This document shows, piece by piece, positions 1 through 8,649 of a stretch of 64,000 nucleotides of DNA. Position 1 is the stretch's first letter. Every line of letters begins with the position of its first letter. The position numbers and the translations under genes are program-made. The notes below the pieces were generated by a model. That model made no database searches and had not been told where the DNA came from. It worked only from the letters and a program-made list of their open reading frames with translations. The stretch is from Paenibacillus mucilaginosus 3016 (lineage in GTDB: Bacteria > Bacillota > Bacilli > Paenibacillales > NBRC-103111): contig NC_016935.1 in NCBI RefSeq assembly GCF_000250655.1, forward strand, positions 2,808,001-2,872,000. The letters run 5' to 3'.

Positions 1-38
1 AAAAAGCCGTGAGGGAGAAACCCGTCACGGCTTATCTG
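1..38 (-). terminator. Rho-independent terminator of the minus-strand binding-protein gene
   Basis: The inverted repeat AAGCCGTGA / TCACGGCTT (about 4-12 and 25-33) is followed, on the minus strand, by a run of T (the A run at 1-5 on the plus strand). It lies just past the stop codon at 49-51 of the binding-protein gene and would end the chemoreceptor/binding-protein transcript. The window edge cuts the end of the T run. Confidence 0.75.
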
Positions 39-48
39 TATCTCGCAA

Positions 49-1286
49 TCACCGGTCAAGCTTAAGCATATCCCGCCAAGCGGTCTCGATATTCTTCGCG
101 CCTTCTTCGGCGGTCAGCTTGCCCATAAGAATCTGGCCGAGATTCGGCGTGAAATCGGAGAACATCTGCGAGCCTTCCGGAATGAGCGGACGCGCTTTGG
201 CCGCGTCGAGCTGCTTTTTGAAGCCCTGCACAATGGCATCGCCCGAGAGGGCGGCATCTTGGTACGGGCTCCTCGTGCCGGCAGCGTTTTAAGCTCTTTG
301 GCCTGCAGCAGCTGGGTCTCGGCGCTCGTCAGGTAGCGGCTCAGCTCGTACGCTTCCTTCGGATGCTTGCTATACTTGGAGACGACCATGCTGTGGCCGC
401 CGGCCGGAGAGCCTTGGCCCTTGGGTCCCTTCGGAATCGCAGTGATTCCGAGATTGCCCGCATCCTTGAATTCCGCCCCGGTCAAGAGGTCGGCCACGGC
501 CCACGGGCCGTTGAGGATCATGGCCGAGCGGCCTTCCTTGAAGTCGCCCATCATGGTGTTGTAGGCTTCCTTGAAGTCCGGGTTCGGCTGGGCGACCTTG
601 TCCGCTTTCAGCTTCTGCATGAACGCCAGCCCTTGTACCGAATCACCCGAGGCGATCCCGACCTTTCGGTCGTCCGTAATCGTCTCTCCGCCGAAGGCCC
701 AGAGATAAGGGAGGGCAAAGTAGGAATCATCGGAGACGAAGATGCCGTATCTGCCGCCGGCCGTCATCGCTTTGGCCATGCTGTAGAGCTCGTCCATGCT
801 CTCAGGAGGGGCAGAGAAGCCGGCCTCCTGCAGGATCCGCTTGTTATACAGCAGCGCCGGCGCTTCCATCACGGACGGGAGTCCGTACAGATGCTCCTTG
901 TACTGCACGGAGCGCAGGGCGGTGGGGTTGAAGTCCGCTTTGTCCTCTTCGGTTAGGAAGGAGTCCAATGGATACAATAAGTTCAAATCGGCAAATTCAG
1001 GCACCCAGGAATTGTCCGCACGCATAAGATCCAGCGGCTGGTCACCAAGCAGCGCCGTCTTGAAGCTGTTCGATGCGGCGCCGAAGCTCACGTCGAGCGT
1101 CGTTACCTTGATGTTCGGGTGCTCCTGCTCGAATGCGGCGATCCGCGATTTGATGAACTCGGCCTCTTTGCCTTCAAACGTACTTAGGAAGGTCAGAGAT
1201 ACAGAGTCTTCCTTCGATGCTCCCGAGCAGGCGCTGAAAAGAAGGACACTGGCAAGACCAAGAATGGATAATGGAAGTTTATTCAC
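49..1286 (-). pseudogene. Extracellular sugar-binding lipoprotein (ABC importer), frameshifted near the 3' end
   Basis: Family-1 solute-binding protein for sugars. A GTG start at 1284-1286 follows an AAGGTG ribosome site and encodes a lipoprotein signal ending in the lipobox FSAC (Cys20). The body has the usual features of maltodextrin-type binding proteins. The frame carries good homology up to about residue 338 (QAKELKTLPAR), then turns into Arg/Ser-rich sequence. The expected C-terminus (QGFKKQLDAAKARPLIPEGS and on to the stop at 49-51) is in another frame. One missing base near 270-276, in a GGAGCCC stretch, explains it: adding one base restores RSPYQDAALSGDAIVQGF. Without it the protein ends at about 114 with a scrambled tail. 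It lies 27 bp after the chemoreceptor gene, so the two are probably co-transcribed and this protein may present sugar to the receptor (inference). A sequencing error is the main alternative to a true pseudogene. Confidence 0.85.
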
Positions 1287-1313
1287 GTTGTATTCACCTT
1301 CGATCCTTTGGGA

Positions 1314-3008
1314 TTATAACCGGAACTTGCCGATCAGGGATTTGAGTTCATCGGCCAGGGAGGCCAAAGCACTGGACGAAGCGCTGATCTCTTCCATGGA
1401 AGCGAGCTGCTCTTCGGTGGAAGCAGCCACGCTCTGGGTGCCGGATGAATTTTCTTCGGCGATCCGTGAGATCACGGAGATGCCTGACACGACCTCTTCC
1501 GTGTCCGTCATGATATTGGCTGTAGACGTCGTCACGCCATGGATGTCGTGCTCGACTTGGCGGATCAGCTCCAGAATACCTTCAAAGGAATCTCCCGCCA
1601 CCTCGATCAGCTGAATTCCCTTCTGAACCTCAAGCGTACCATGTTCCATTTCTGCCGCGGCGGTGCTCGCTTCCTGTTGGATGCCTGCGATCAGACCGTG
1701 GATCTGGTCTGCGGATACCCGGGACTGCTCAGCCAGCTTGCGTACTTCCTGGGCGACCACGGAGAAGCCGCGGCCCTGTTCGCCGGCCCGTGCCGCTTCA
1801 ATCGCCGCATTCAGGGCGAGCAGATCGGTCTGCGACGAAATTTCAAGAATCAGCTTGGTGGCATTCCCGATCTGGACCGCCTGCTTCTGCAGGCCTTGGA
1901 TAACCTCGGCCAGCTTGCCGTTGCTGTTCTCAATGACTCTCACCTGCCGGATGGCGTTGGTGAGGTCATTCTTGCCCTGCACGGCGGTATTCGATGTGTT
2001 CGTCACAGTCTGCAGGACAGCCTGACCGTTAGCCGTAATCTCCTGCACTTTATCTGCGAGCCGGTTAATCGTCGACAGGTTCTGTCCGACCTGGGAGGCT
2101 TGGCGCTCGGTGCCGTCCGTGATCTCCTGCATGATCGAAGCAATGTGCTCCGTCGCCTGGCTCGTCTGCTCCGCGCTGGCCTGCAGCTGGGCGGAGGAGG
2201 CGGCAACCTGCAGCGAGACTTGATCGGCACTGCCGATGACCGAGCGCAGCGAGGCCGTCATCGTATTGAAGGCGGAGGCCAGTTCGGTCAGCTCGTCGCG
2301 CCCTTTGAACCGCAGCTCCTGCACCTTCAGATTCCCTTCCGCTACAGCGCCAGCGGATTCGATCAGAAGACGGGTGCGGGTGATCAAGTATCTGGAAAGC
2401 AGGAAGGCGATGGCGGCGGACAGCACAATGGCTGTGCCCACCAGCAGGTAATTCACCAGCTGGACACGCTGGTTCGTGCTTTGAATGTCCGTCTCGTACT
2501 GCTCAATATGGGCTTGCTCGCCCTTGAGGAAAGCGAGCAGGGAGAAGGCGATGGGATCGAACGAATCCTTGGAATAGCGCTCTTGAGCCGCGGACCAGGT
2601 GATTTCCTTTTTGTCCGCCTGCTCCATCAGCTTCTTCTTGTCGGCAATGGCGGCGGACCACTTGGCGGCAAACTGGTCGATCTGCTCCAGGCTCTCCGGA
2701 TCCGTTGTGATCTCCCGGAGGCGGACAAGCTCCTTGTCCAGGAACTGTACGGTTTCGTCGAATCGGGATTTGAAGCCCCCCTTGAGGTGATCGGGAGCCA
2801 GCAGGTAATGTGCACCGTTATCGTTCGCGGTTCTGGCGAACAGGTTCAGCCGCTGCACGACCTCCATCCGCTTCTGGGAAGCGAGAATTTCGCCGGTCAG
2901 CCCGGAGACACGCTTGTTCATCACCGTGGTGACGCTGACGGTAATGAGGAACAGGGCGATGATCGCGAAGAAGCTGAGCAGCAGTCTGGTTCGAAGTCGA
3001 AAAGCCAA
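1314..3008 (-). CDS. Methyl-accepting chemotaxis protein
   Basis: Transmembrane chemoreceptor of 564 residues. It starts at TTG (3006-3008) behind a GGGGGTTAT site. There is a membrane segment at about residues 8-30, a roughly 150-residue extracytoplasmic helical sensor region, a second membrane segment at about 183-206, a HAMP domain to about 260, and a long signalling domain containing the hairpin-tip signature (ISSQTDLLALNAAIEAARAG, then GRGFSVVAQEVRKLAEQS). It ends with the usual ELKSLIGKFRL-like C-terminus. It would signal to CheA/CheW, which are not encoded here. The ligand is unknown. The binding protein directly downstream, probably in the same transcript, suggests chemotaxis to a sugar. 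It is divergent from the sensor kinase gene. Confidence 0.95.
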   Translation of the reverse strand: MAFRLRTRLLLSFFAIIALFLITVSVTTVMNKRVSGLTGEILASQKRMEVVQRLNLFARTANDNGAHYLLAPDHLKGGFKSRFDETVQFLDKELVRLREITTDPESLEQIDQFAAKWSAAIADKKKLMEQADKKEITWSAAQERYSKDSFDPIAFSLLAFLKGEQAHIEQYETDIQSTNQRVQLVNYLLVGTAIVLSAAIAFLLSRYLITRTRLLIESAGAVAEGNLKVQELRFKGRDELTELASAFNTMTASLRSVIGSADQVSLQVAASSAQLQASAEQTSQATEHIASIMQEITDGTERQASQVGQNLSTINRLADKVQEITANGQAVLQTVTNTSNTAVQGKNDLTNAIRQVRVIENSNGKLAEVIQGLQKQAVQIGNATKLILEISSQTDLLALNAAIEAARAGEQGRGFSVVAQEVRKLAEQSRVSADQIHGLIAGIQQEASTAAAEMEHGTLEVQKGIQLIEVAGDSFEGILELIRQVEHDIHGVTTSTANIMTDTEEVVSGISVISRIAEENSSGTQSVAASTEEQLASMEEISASSSALASLADELKSLIGKFRL

Positions 3009-3214
3009 TTGGATAACCCCCGGTCTTGAAGTATGTAAAGAACCCGACCGTCATGCGGTAAAATCCATGAGCATGGGAGACGCCTGGACGATGAGGGCCG
3101 GATTTGCTTTAGTCTTTGTTATCGACAGGCGGACCGGATTAATGTAGGAGTTGGTGAAAGAAAAATGCTGGGTGCGGATCGGAGCTAGCTTTATATATCT
3201 GGATTAAAGGATAA

Positions 3215-3230
3215 TTGAAACCGGTTTCCA
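3215..3230. promoter_or_regulatory. cre-like / LacI-family operator
   Basis: TTGAAACCGGTTTCCA contains the 12-bp perfect palindrome GAAACCGGTTTC and matches the CcpA cre pattern at all but two positions. It lies in the divergent region between the chemoreceptor and the sensor kinase genes, so it could serve either or both. CcpA or a local LacI-type regulator is an inference. Confidence 0.5.
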
Positions 3231-3357
3231 CTCCTGTGACTCTCTGTCACCCGTACTCTGAATCCCTTGAAAGCGAAACGTCATCCTACATGTCAAGCCA
3301 TTGTCACAAGAAAGGGCGGTGCGTTATGCTCTAGGAAACGAGGGGAGAGGACGACAC

Positions 3358-5112
3358 TTGAAACTGCAGATGCATCATCTCATGCCGAAGACCCTGAAGA
3401 TGCGGCTCATCCTCAACCTGATCTTAAGCACGTCGGTTCCGCTGGTCCTGATCGCTGTCATGACTTATTCCTCGTTTTATTCCATTCTGGAGAACAAGAT
3501 TTCCAGCGGGGTTCAGGCGAACTTGAAGCAGGAAGCGCTCGGACTTGAGAATACGCTGACCAACCTCAGCTATGCGTCCAAGCAGCTGGCCGGCGACGAG
3601 CGGATCCGCGAGCAGCTCCGGATCTATCTATCTGATGCCCCTGCGGCGCAGCGGGCCGAAGCGCTCAAGGAGGTCCGGTACAGTCTCAGTATGGTGAACT
3701 TTACGAATCCGGATATCGGGCTGAACTTTTATTATTTCCCGGAGCAAGCGCAGCCGATTCTGTTCGAGAACCTGACCGTGGCTCCGGGCTTCTCCCTGGA
3801 GGGCCGGCAGCCGCTCATGTTCTATAACGGGGCGAACTTCTACGGACCGCATCCGTCGGCTCATGCGAAGGGAAGCACGGTCTTCTCCATCGTCCGGCAC
3901 GTGGAGGTAGAGAAGAACAAGTACGGCTATGTCTACGTCGAGTCGAATTTCAATCTCCTCAAGAAGCTCATGAGTCCGGAGCAGTACGGAATGCCGGTAG
4001 CTCACGTGCTGCGTAACGAGAAGGGCGAGGTGCTGTTCGCGGAGAGCGGGACGGAGGGAACCGCAGGAGAAAGGGAGGCTCCGGCTGAAGCTGCGGCTGT
4101 TGCGGAGGCCCCCGAGAAGCTGACCGTATTCACCCACCGCAGTGAGCAGGGCTGGGAGCTGCAGGTCGCCATCCGCCAATCCGAATACAACAAGGAGATC
4201 AACGACTGGATGCGGCGGCTGCTGCTCATCGTCTGCGGGTCTCTGTTCCTGAGCATTCTGACGGCGTTCTCGATCTGGAGGCTGGTGTACCGGCCGCTCA
4301 CCCGGATGAACCAGGAGATCTCCCATATCGTGCAGTCGAAGGACCGGAGAATCCGGTTCACGGATATCAAGGAATTCGACGATTCCCTTCACAACATTGC
4401 CGAGATGCGGCAGCAGATCTTCGACCTCATCGACCGGATAGAGGCGGACGAGAAGCGCAAGCGGCAGCTCGAGATCGAGAAGCTGCTCGTGCAGATCAAT
4501 CCGCACTTCCTGCACAACACGCTGAACAGCGTCCAGTGGATGGCCCGGGCGAACAAGCAGCCGGACATCGACCGGATTGTGACGCTGCTGATCAAGGTGC
4601 TGCACTACAATATGGGGAAACAGAGCATGATCGTTACGGTGGAGAAGGAGCTGGAGGCGCTGCGGCATTACATTGACCTGCAGAGCATGCGTTATGACTA
4701 TGAATTCCAGGTCGTGACGAACGTGGACCCGCAGCTGCTGCTGGTTCCTCTGCCCCGGTTCGTGCTTCAGCCGCTTGTGGAGAATGCCATCTATTATGGC
4801 AGCGGAAGCGGGGACACGGCGATCGAGATCGAGATCCTGTCCCCGAACGGGAGGGACATGCTGGTGAGGGTAACGGACCATGGAGAAGGTATGGACCCGC
4901 ACAGGCTGGAGGAGATCATGGAAGGCTCCGCGAACCGGAAGCAGGGGCTTGGCATCGGGCTGCCGTATGTCAAAGGGCTGCTGGACGAGGTGTACGGGGA
5001 CGAGTCCGAATTCCGGATCACCAGCACACCGGGCGAAGGAACAAGCATCATGATGAAAATACCGATCTGGCGAGAGGAGGCCGTCCATGCTGAACGCAAT
5101 CATCGCGGATGA
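3358..5112 (+). CDS. Sensor histidine kinase, YesM type
   Basis: Membrane sensor kinase of about 584 residues, the partner of the overlapping AraC-type regulator. I place the start at TTG 3358, because GGGGAGAGG lies 7 bp upstream; the frame is open further back to 3301 without a ribosome site. Order: short N-terminus, membrane segment at about 18-40, an extracellular sensor (Cache-like) domain to about 290, a second membrane segment (LLLIVCGSLFLSILTAFSIW), HAMP, then the His_kinase domain with INPHFLHNTLNSV (phospho-accepting His about residue 383) and an HATPase_c domain with LVENAIYYG and GIGLPYVKGLL. This family usually senses carbohydrates or cell-wall signals. The next gene overlaps it by 26 bp. 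Confidence 0.93.
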   Translation: MKLQMHHLMPKTLKMRLILNLILSTSVPLVLIAVMTYSSFYSILENKISSGVQANLKQEALGLENTLTNLSYASKQLAGDERIREQLRIYLSDAPAAQRAEALKEVRYSLSMVNFTNPDIGLNFYYFPEQAQPILFENLTVAPGFSLEGRQPLMFYNGANFYGPHPSAHAKGSTVFSIVRHVEVEKNKYGYVYVESNFNLLKKLMSPEQYGMPVAHVLRNEKGEVLFAESGTEGTAGEREAPAEAAAVAEAPEKLTVFTHRSEQGWELQVAIRQSEYNKEINDWMRRLLLIVCGSLFLSILTAFSIWRLVYRPLTRMNQEISHIVQSKDRRIRFTDIKEFDDSLHNIAEMRQQIFDLIDRIEADEKRKRQLEIEKLLVQINPHFLHNTLNSVQWMARANKQPDIDRIVTLLIKVLHYNMGKQSMIVTVEKELEALRHYIDLQSMRYDYEFQVVTNVDPQLLLVPLPRFVLQPLVENAIYYGSGSGDTAIEIEILSPNGRDMLVRVTDHGEGMDPHRLEEIMEGSANRKQGLGIGLPYVKGLLDEVYGDESEFRITSTPGEGTSIMMKIPIWREEAVHAERNHRG

Positions 5113-6490
5113 CGAGAAGCTGGTCCGCAAAGGGTTCATTTCGGTTATCGATTGGGAGAAATTCGGCATCTCCTTGGTCGGGGAAGCTGCCAATGCCAAG
5201 GAAGCGTTAATTCTCCTGCAGCAGCACCACGTCGACCTGCTCATTACGGATATCACCATGCCGGGCATGTCCGGCTTCGATCTCATTCGGGAAGCGCGGA
5301 TGCTCTATCCGAGATTATGGTCGGTAGTACTGACCTGCCACCACGAGTTCGACTATGTCCAGGAGGCCCTTCGTCTCGGGGCCGTGGATTATATCGTGAA
5401 GACGCTGCTCGATGTAGAAGAGATCGATGTCGTTATGAAGCGCATAACGGACCGGATCGCCCTGGAGCGGCAGCGGTTCGGTGTGGAGGTTGAGCATCCG
5501 GGAGCGTCGGAGACTCCATCATACACGCTCGCTCTCCAGGCAGGGACAAATGGGCCGACGCCTGCAGACCTTCGCTTATCCATGTTCGAACCGGCAAAGG
5601 AGGCGGGCCCGGGCCTATGGATTGTACCGCTGCCCGGCGTGAAGTCCTGGAGCGATGTGGAGGAGCTGCTTCTCCCCCTGCGTCATTATCCGTGGTGCAT
5701 GGCGGCGATGCGGGATGACGAGCCCATGGGTACAAAAAAGACCGGAGAGCAGCGGGAGTCAGCCTGCGTGTCCTCGTATTTATTTTTCGAATCCCGGGCG
5801 GGGGCGGCTCCGCTCCGGCTGACGCCCGGGGATCTGTCCCACTGGGAAGCGTCCCGTGTGATCGGGCGGGAGGGGCTGACCGAGTGGAAGGAGCGCTGGC
5901 TGGACAGCCGCTGGATCTTCCATGAAGGTGAGTACGGCAAGCTCCTTCAAGCTCTGGAGAGCTCGCTGTTCACGGCCGGTTTGTTCCGTGAGTGGGCTGC
6001 AGCTCATTTTGCCCAGTGGGAGGGGATCTTTCATGCGGCGGAGGATCACCCGGAGTATATCCGCCGGTTCGGGGATGCGGTGCGGTGGAGTGAGGTGAAG
6101 GAGTGGGTGTCGATCTACCGGAACGAAGTGAGGCAGAGAATCCAGGGGAAGTTCGCCTTCTCGGAGGGTGTGGTGCTGTCCCTGCTTGCGGCCGTCAAGT
6201 ATGTCCAAGCCAACATGGGCAGCGATGTCAACCAGAATGAGGTGGCGAAGCATGTCAATATGAGCCGCAGTTATTTCAGCCAGTGCTTCAAGAGCTTCAT
6301 GCCCTTATCCTTTGGCGGTTTCTTGAGACATACCCGGCTCGAGAAAGCCAAAGAACTGCTGCGAGCAGGGGAGCTTCCCGTGTACCGGATCGCGGAGACG
6401 GTAGGGTTTCAGGATGAGAAATACTTCTCGAGGGTGTTCCGGGAGCATACGGGCAGCCTGCCCAGCGAGTACAGGGAACGGGAGGGGTGA
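5087..6490 (+). CDS. Response regulator, CheY-REC plus AraC DNA-binding domain (YesN type)
   Basis: 467 residues. The receiver domain (about 1-120) has acidic residues D8/D9, phospho-acceptor D55 (LLITDITMPG) and conserved K105. A poorly conserved middle part of about 240 residues follows. The C-terminal AraC-type double helix-turn-helix (about 365-465) includes NMSRSYFSQCFK and the signature ending in DEKYFSRVFREHTGSLPSEY. Start ATG 5087 follows GAGAGGAGG and overlaps the kinase gene by 26 bp, so translation is coupled. It probably activates the downstream binding-protein gene or the glucan cluster, as such pairs usually sit beside their targets (inference). Confidence 0.93.
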   Translation: MLNAIIADDEKLVRKGFISVIDWEKFGISLVGEAANAKEALILLQQHHVDLLITDITMPGMSGFDLIREARMLYPRLWSVVLTCHHEFDYVQEALRLGAVDYIVKTLLDVEEIDVVMKRITDRIALERQRFGVEVEHPGASETPSYTLALQAGTNGPTPADLRLSMFEPAKEAGPGLWIVPLPGVKSWSDVEELLLPLRHYPWCMAAMRDDEPMGTKKTGEQRESACVSSYLFFESRAGAAPLRLTPGDLSHWEASRVIGREGLTEWKERWLDSRWIFHEGEYGKLLQALESSLFTAGLFREWAAAHFAQWEGIFHAAEDHPEYIRRFGDAVRWSEVKEWVSIYRNEVRQRIQGKFAFSEGVVLSLLAAVKYVQANMGSDVNQNEVAKHVNMSRSYFSQCFKSFMPLSFGGFLRHTRLEKAKELLRAGELPVYRIAETVGFQDEKYFSRVFREHTGSLPSEYREREG

Positions 6491-6636
6491 AAATGGTTCG
6501 GCGGCGTAGGAAAATGGTTCACTCACGGGGGACGGAATTCGCGCAGGAGGAGATGGATTTCCATCCCGGTTATGGCGGCTCCAGTGCTATCATCAAGGCA
6601 AGGGACAGATCAGAGAAGAAAAGGGGACGGGCGGAT

Positions 6637-8322
6637 GTGAGAAAAAAGACCGGGGTGCTCCTGCTGGCTGCCGTGCTGCTTACTGCAGGCTGCAGAGGCT
6701 CAGCGGGGGAGGAGAATCCGGAATCGGCTGCTCCGCCGCAGCAGGCGGGCTCCTCCGGGGAGGAAACGGCCTACGGCAGACTGCCTCAGCAGGTGACACT
6801 GAAGATCCCTTACAAGATCGTCAAAGAGAGCACGAAGCTGGCGGACGGGGATTCCTACGAGGATAATCCCATCTACCGCTACCTGGAGGAATCGCTGAAC
6901 ATGAAGATCTCCCATGTCTGGGAGAGCCGCGATACCGAAGGTGCCGTGACACAGAAGATTAACCTGGCGATAGCAAGCAACGATATCCCGGATGCGATGA
7001 TGGTCAATCCGAACCAGCTTCGGGTCCTTGTCGAGAAGGGGATGATCGAGGATTTGACGGATGTGTATGACCGGTATGCATCGGATCTGATTAAGAACAT
7101 CCATGACTCGACCCAAGGGGCGTCGCTCGAGTCCGCCCGCTTCGGAGGCCGTCTGATGGCCCTCCCAAACGTGAGCATCGAGGCGGATTCGCCCTATCTT
7201 CTCTGGGTCCGTCAGGACTGGCTGGCGAAGCTGGGCCTTGCGCCGCCGAAGACGGCCGATGACATTGCGCGCATTGCCAGGGCGTTCATCGAGCGGGATC
7301 CCGACGGGAACGGCAGGGCGGATACGCTGGGGCTCAGCGGGGACAAGTATATCGTACTCGGCCAGAAGGCCGGACTTCACGCGTTCGATTCGGTGTTCAG
7401 CGCAAACGGGGCGTTCCCTAAGGCATGGGTGAGGGACAAGGACGGAAACGTAGTGTACGGTTCCCTCACTCCGCAGACCAAGGAAGTGCTGGCCAAGCTG
7501 GCCGGCTGGTACAAGGAAGGGATCATCGAGAAGGACTTTCCTCTGCGGGGCGACGGCGGTGAAGTGGTTGCTGCGAATCGGGTGGGCATTCACTTCGGGG
7601 CCTGGTGGTCCCCTTGGTACCCGCACCCGGATTCTATCAAGAACGACCCCAAAGCGGAATGGATTGCCGTAAGGGCGCCTCTGGATGCGGATGGTCGCTT
7701 TACGGTGCGGATGGCTCCCGTGGCCGATCAGTTCATCGTGGTGAGGAAAGGCTACAAGCACCCGGAAGCGGTCATGAAGCTGCTCAATACGTTCACCCGG
7801 CTGGAGCGCGGAGAAGACCCGAATACGGAGCAGGCCGCCGCCATCAAGGAATACGAGTCTCGCTACCAGATTGACAAGCATGATTTCTATCCGTTCAACA
7901 TGATTCTGGATTATGCGGACGCGGTGGGACGCAAGACGGAGCTGCTGGAGCGTGTGGCAGCCGGTGAACTGAAGAAGGAGGATATGAAGACCGACGAGAT
8001 GAGACAGAACTACGACGCGGTCTTGTCGGATCTGACGCATCCGAAGAAGGATTTGACCGCCTATTCAGTCAGCCGCGCTTACCTCCAGGGAGGAAGGGTG
8101 CTGAACGAAGGGGTTAACGGGGAATACAGTCTGTTCACCGGACAGACGCCTACGATGGAGAGCCGATGGGCGGCACTCGACAAGCTCGAGAACGATACGT
8201 TCCTGCGCATCGTCACGGGTGAAGCGCCGGTCGACTCGTTCGACAGCTTCGTGAAGAAATGGAAAGAGCTCGGCGGAGAGCAGATTACCAGGGAAGTTAC
8301 AGAGGCTGTCAAGCTGAAGTGA
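6637..8322 (+). CDS. Large extracellular solute-binding lipoprotein (LplA/YtcQ-like)
   Basis: The GTG start at 6637, with AAGGGGACGG upstream, gives 561 residues. An in-frame extension back to 6487 is unlikely because it lacks a signal sequence at its N-terminus. The leader is MRKKTGVLLLAAVLLTAGC with the lipobox LTAGC (Cys19). The length and a Ca-site-like DPDGNGRAD segment are typical of the large binding proteins of Paenibacillus LplA-type oligosaccharide importers. It lies about 150 bp after the response-regulator gene, in the same direction. No permease genes follow directly: the next gene is a GH13 glucosidase. It may serve a transporter elsewhere, or act as a sensor subunit for the adjacent kinase (inference). 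Confidence 0.9.
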   Translation: MRKKTGVLLLAAVLLTAGCRGSAGEENPESAAPPQQAGSSGEETAYGRLPQQVTLKIPYKIVKESTKLADGDSYEDNPIYRYLEESLNMKISHVWESRDTEGAVTQKINLAIASNDIPDAMMVNPNQLRVLVEKGMIEDLTDVYDRYASDLIKNIHDSTQGASLESARFGGRLMALPNVSIEADSPYLLWVRQDWLAKLGLAPPKTADDIARIARAFIERDPDGNGRADTLGLSGDKYIVLGQKAGLHAFDSVFSANGAFPKAWVRDKDGNVVYGSLTPQTKEVLAKLAGWYKEGIIEKDFPLRGDGGEVVAANRVGIHFGAWWSPWYPHPDSIKNDPKAEWIAVRAPLDADGRFTVRMAPVADQFIVVRKGYKHPEAVMKLLNTFTRLERGEDPNTEQAAAIKEYESRYQIDKHDFYPFNMILDYADAVGRKTELLERVAAGELKKEDMKTDEMRQNYDAVLSDLTHPKKDLTAYSVSRAYLQGGRVLNEGVNGEYSLFTGQTPTMESRWAALDKLENDTFLRIVTGEAPVDSFDSFVKKWKELGGEQITREVTEAVKLK

Positions 8323-8649
8323 AGTTGCAGTGAAACGAAGTGAAGTGAGCCGGTGAGCGATCGGCTGCCGGTTCAGGGATGAGAAACCCGCTTCAGCGGA
8401 TATCCGGAGAACGGGTATTCGGCAGCAAACAGAACGGGGCCATCCTTCCGGGCGGCCGCAGGAGCGGGCCGGCCGACAGGACCCAGGGGTTCCCGATGGC
8501 AAGGGGCAGCCGTTCGTTCAGACCCACCAAGTAACCTGGTGCGGCTCTGCATGGATGCGGGGCCTGTCCTGCATAGTAAACCAACTATTCGCATTTGGAA
8601 AATCAGCTTTGGCATGACCACATTGACAGTGAATCCGGAGGCTAACCAC
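8323..8649. other. Gap without a recognised gene
   Basis: 327 bases between the large binding-protein gene and the GH13 gene. It contains GC-rich hairpin-forming stretches (for example around 8448-8480, CGGCCGCAGG...GGCCGGCCG) but no T-run terminator, no TATAAT with a good -35 and no convincing reading frame. The only clear signal is the GGAGG ribosome site at its right edge, which fixes the GH13 start. Confidence 0.5.
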
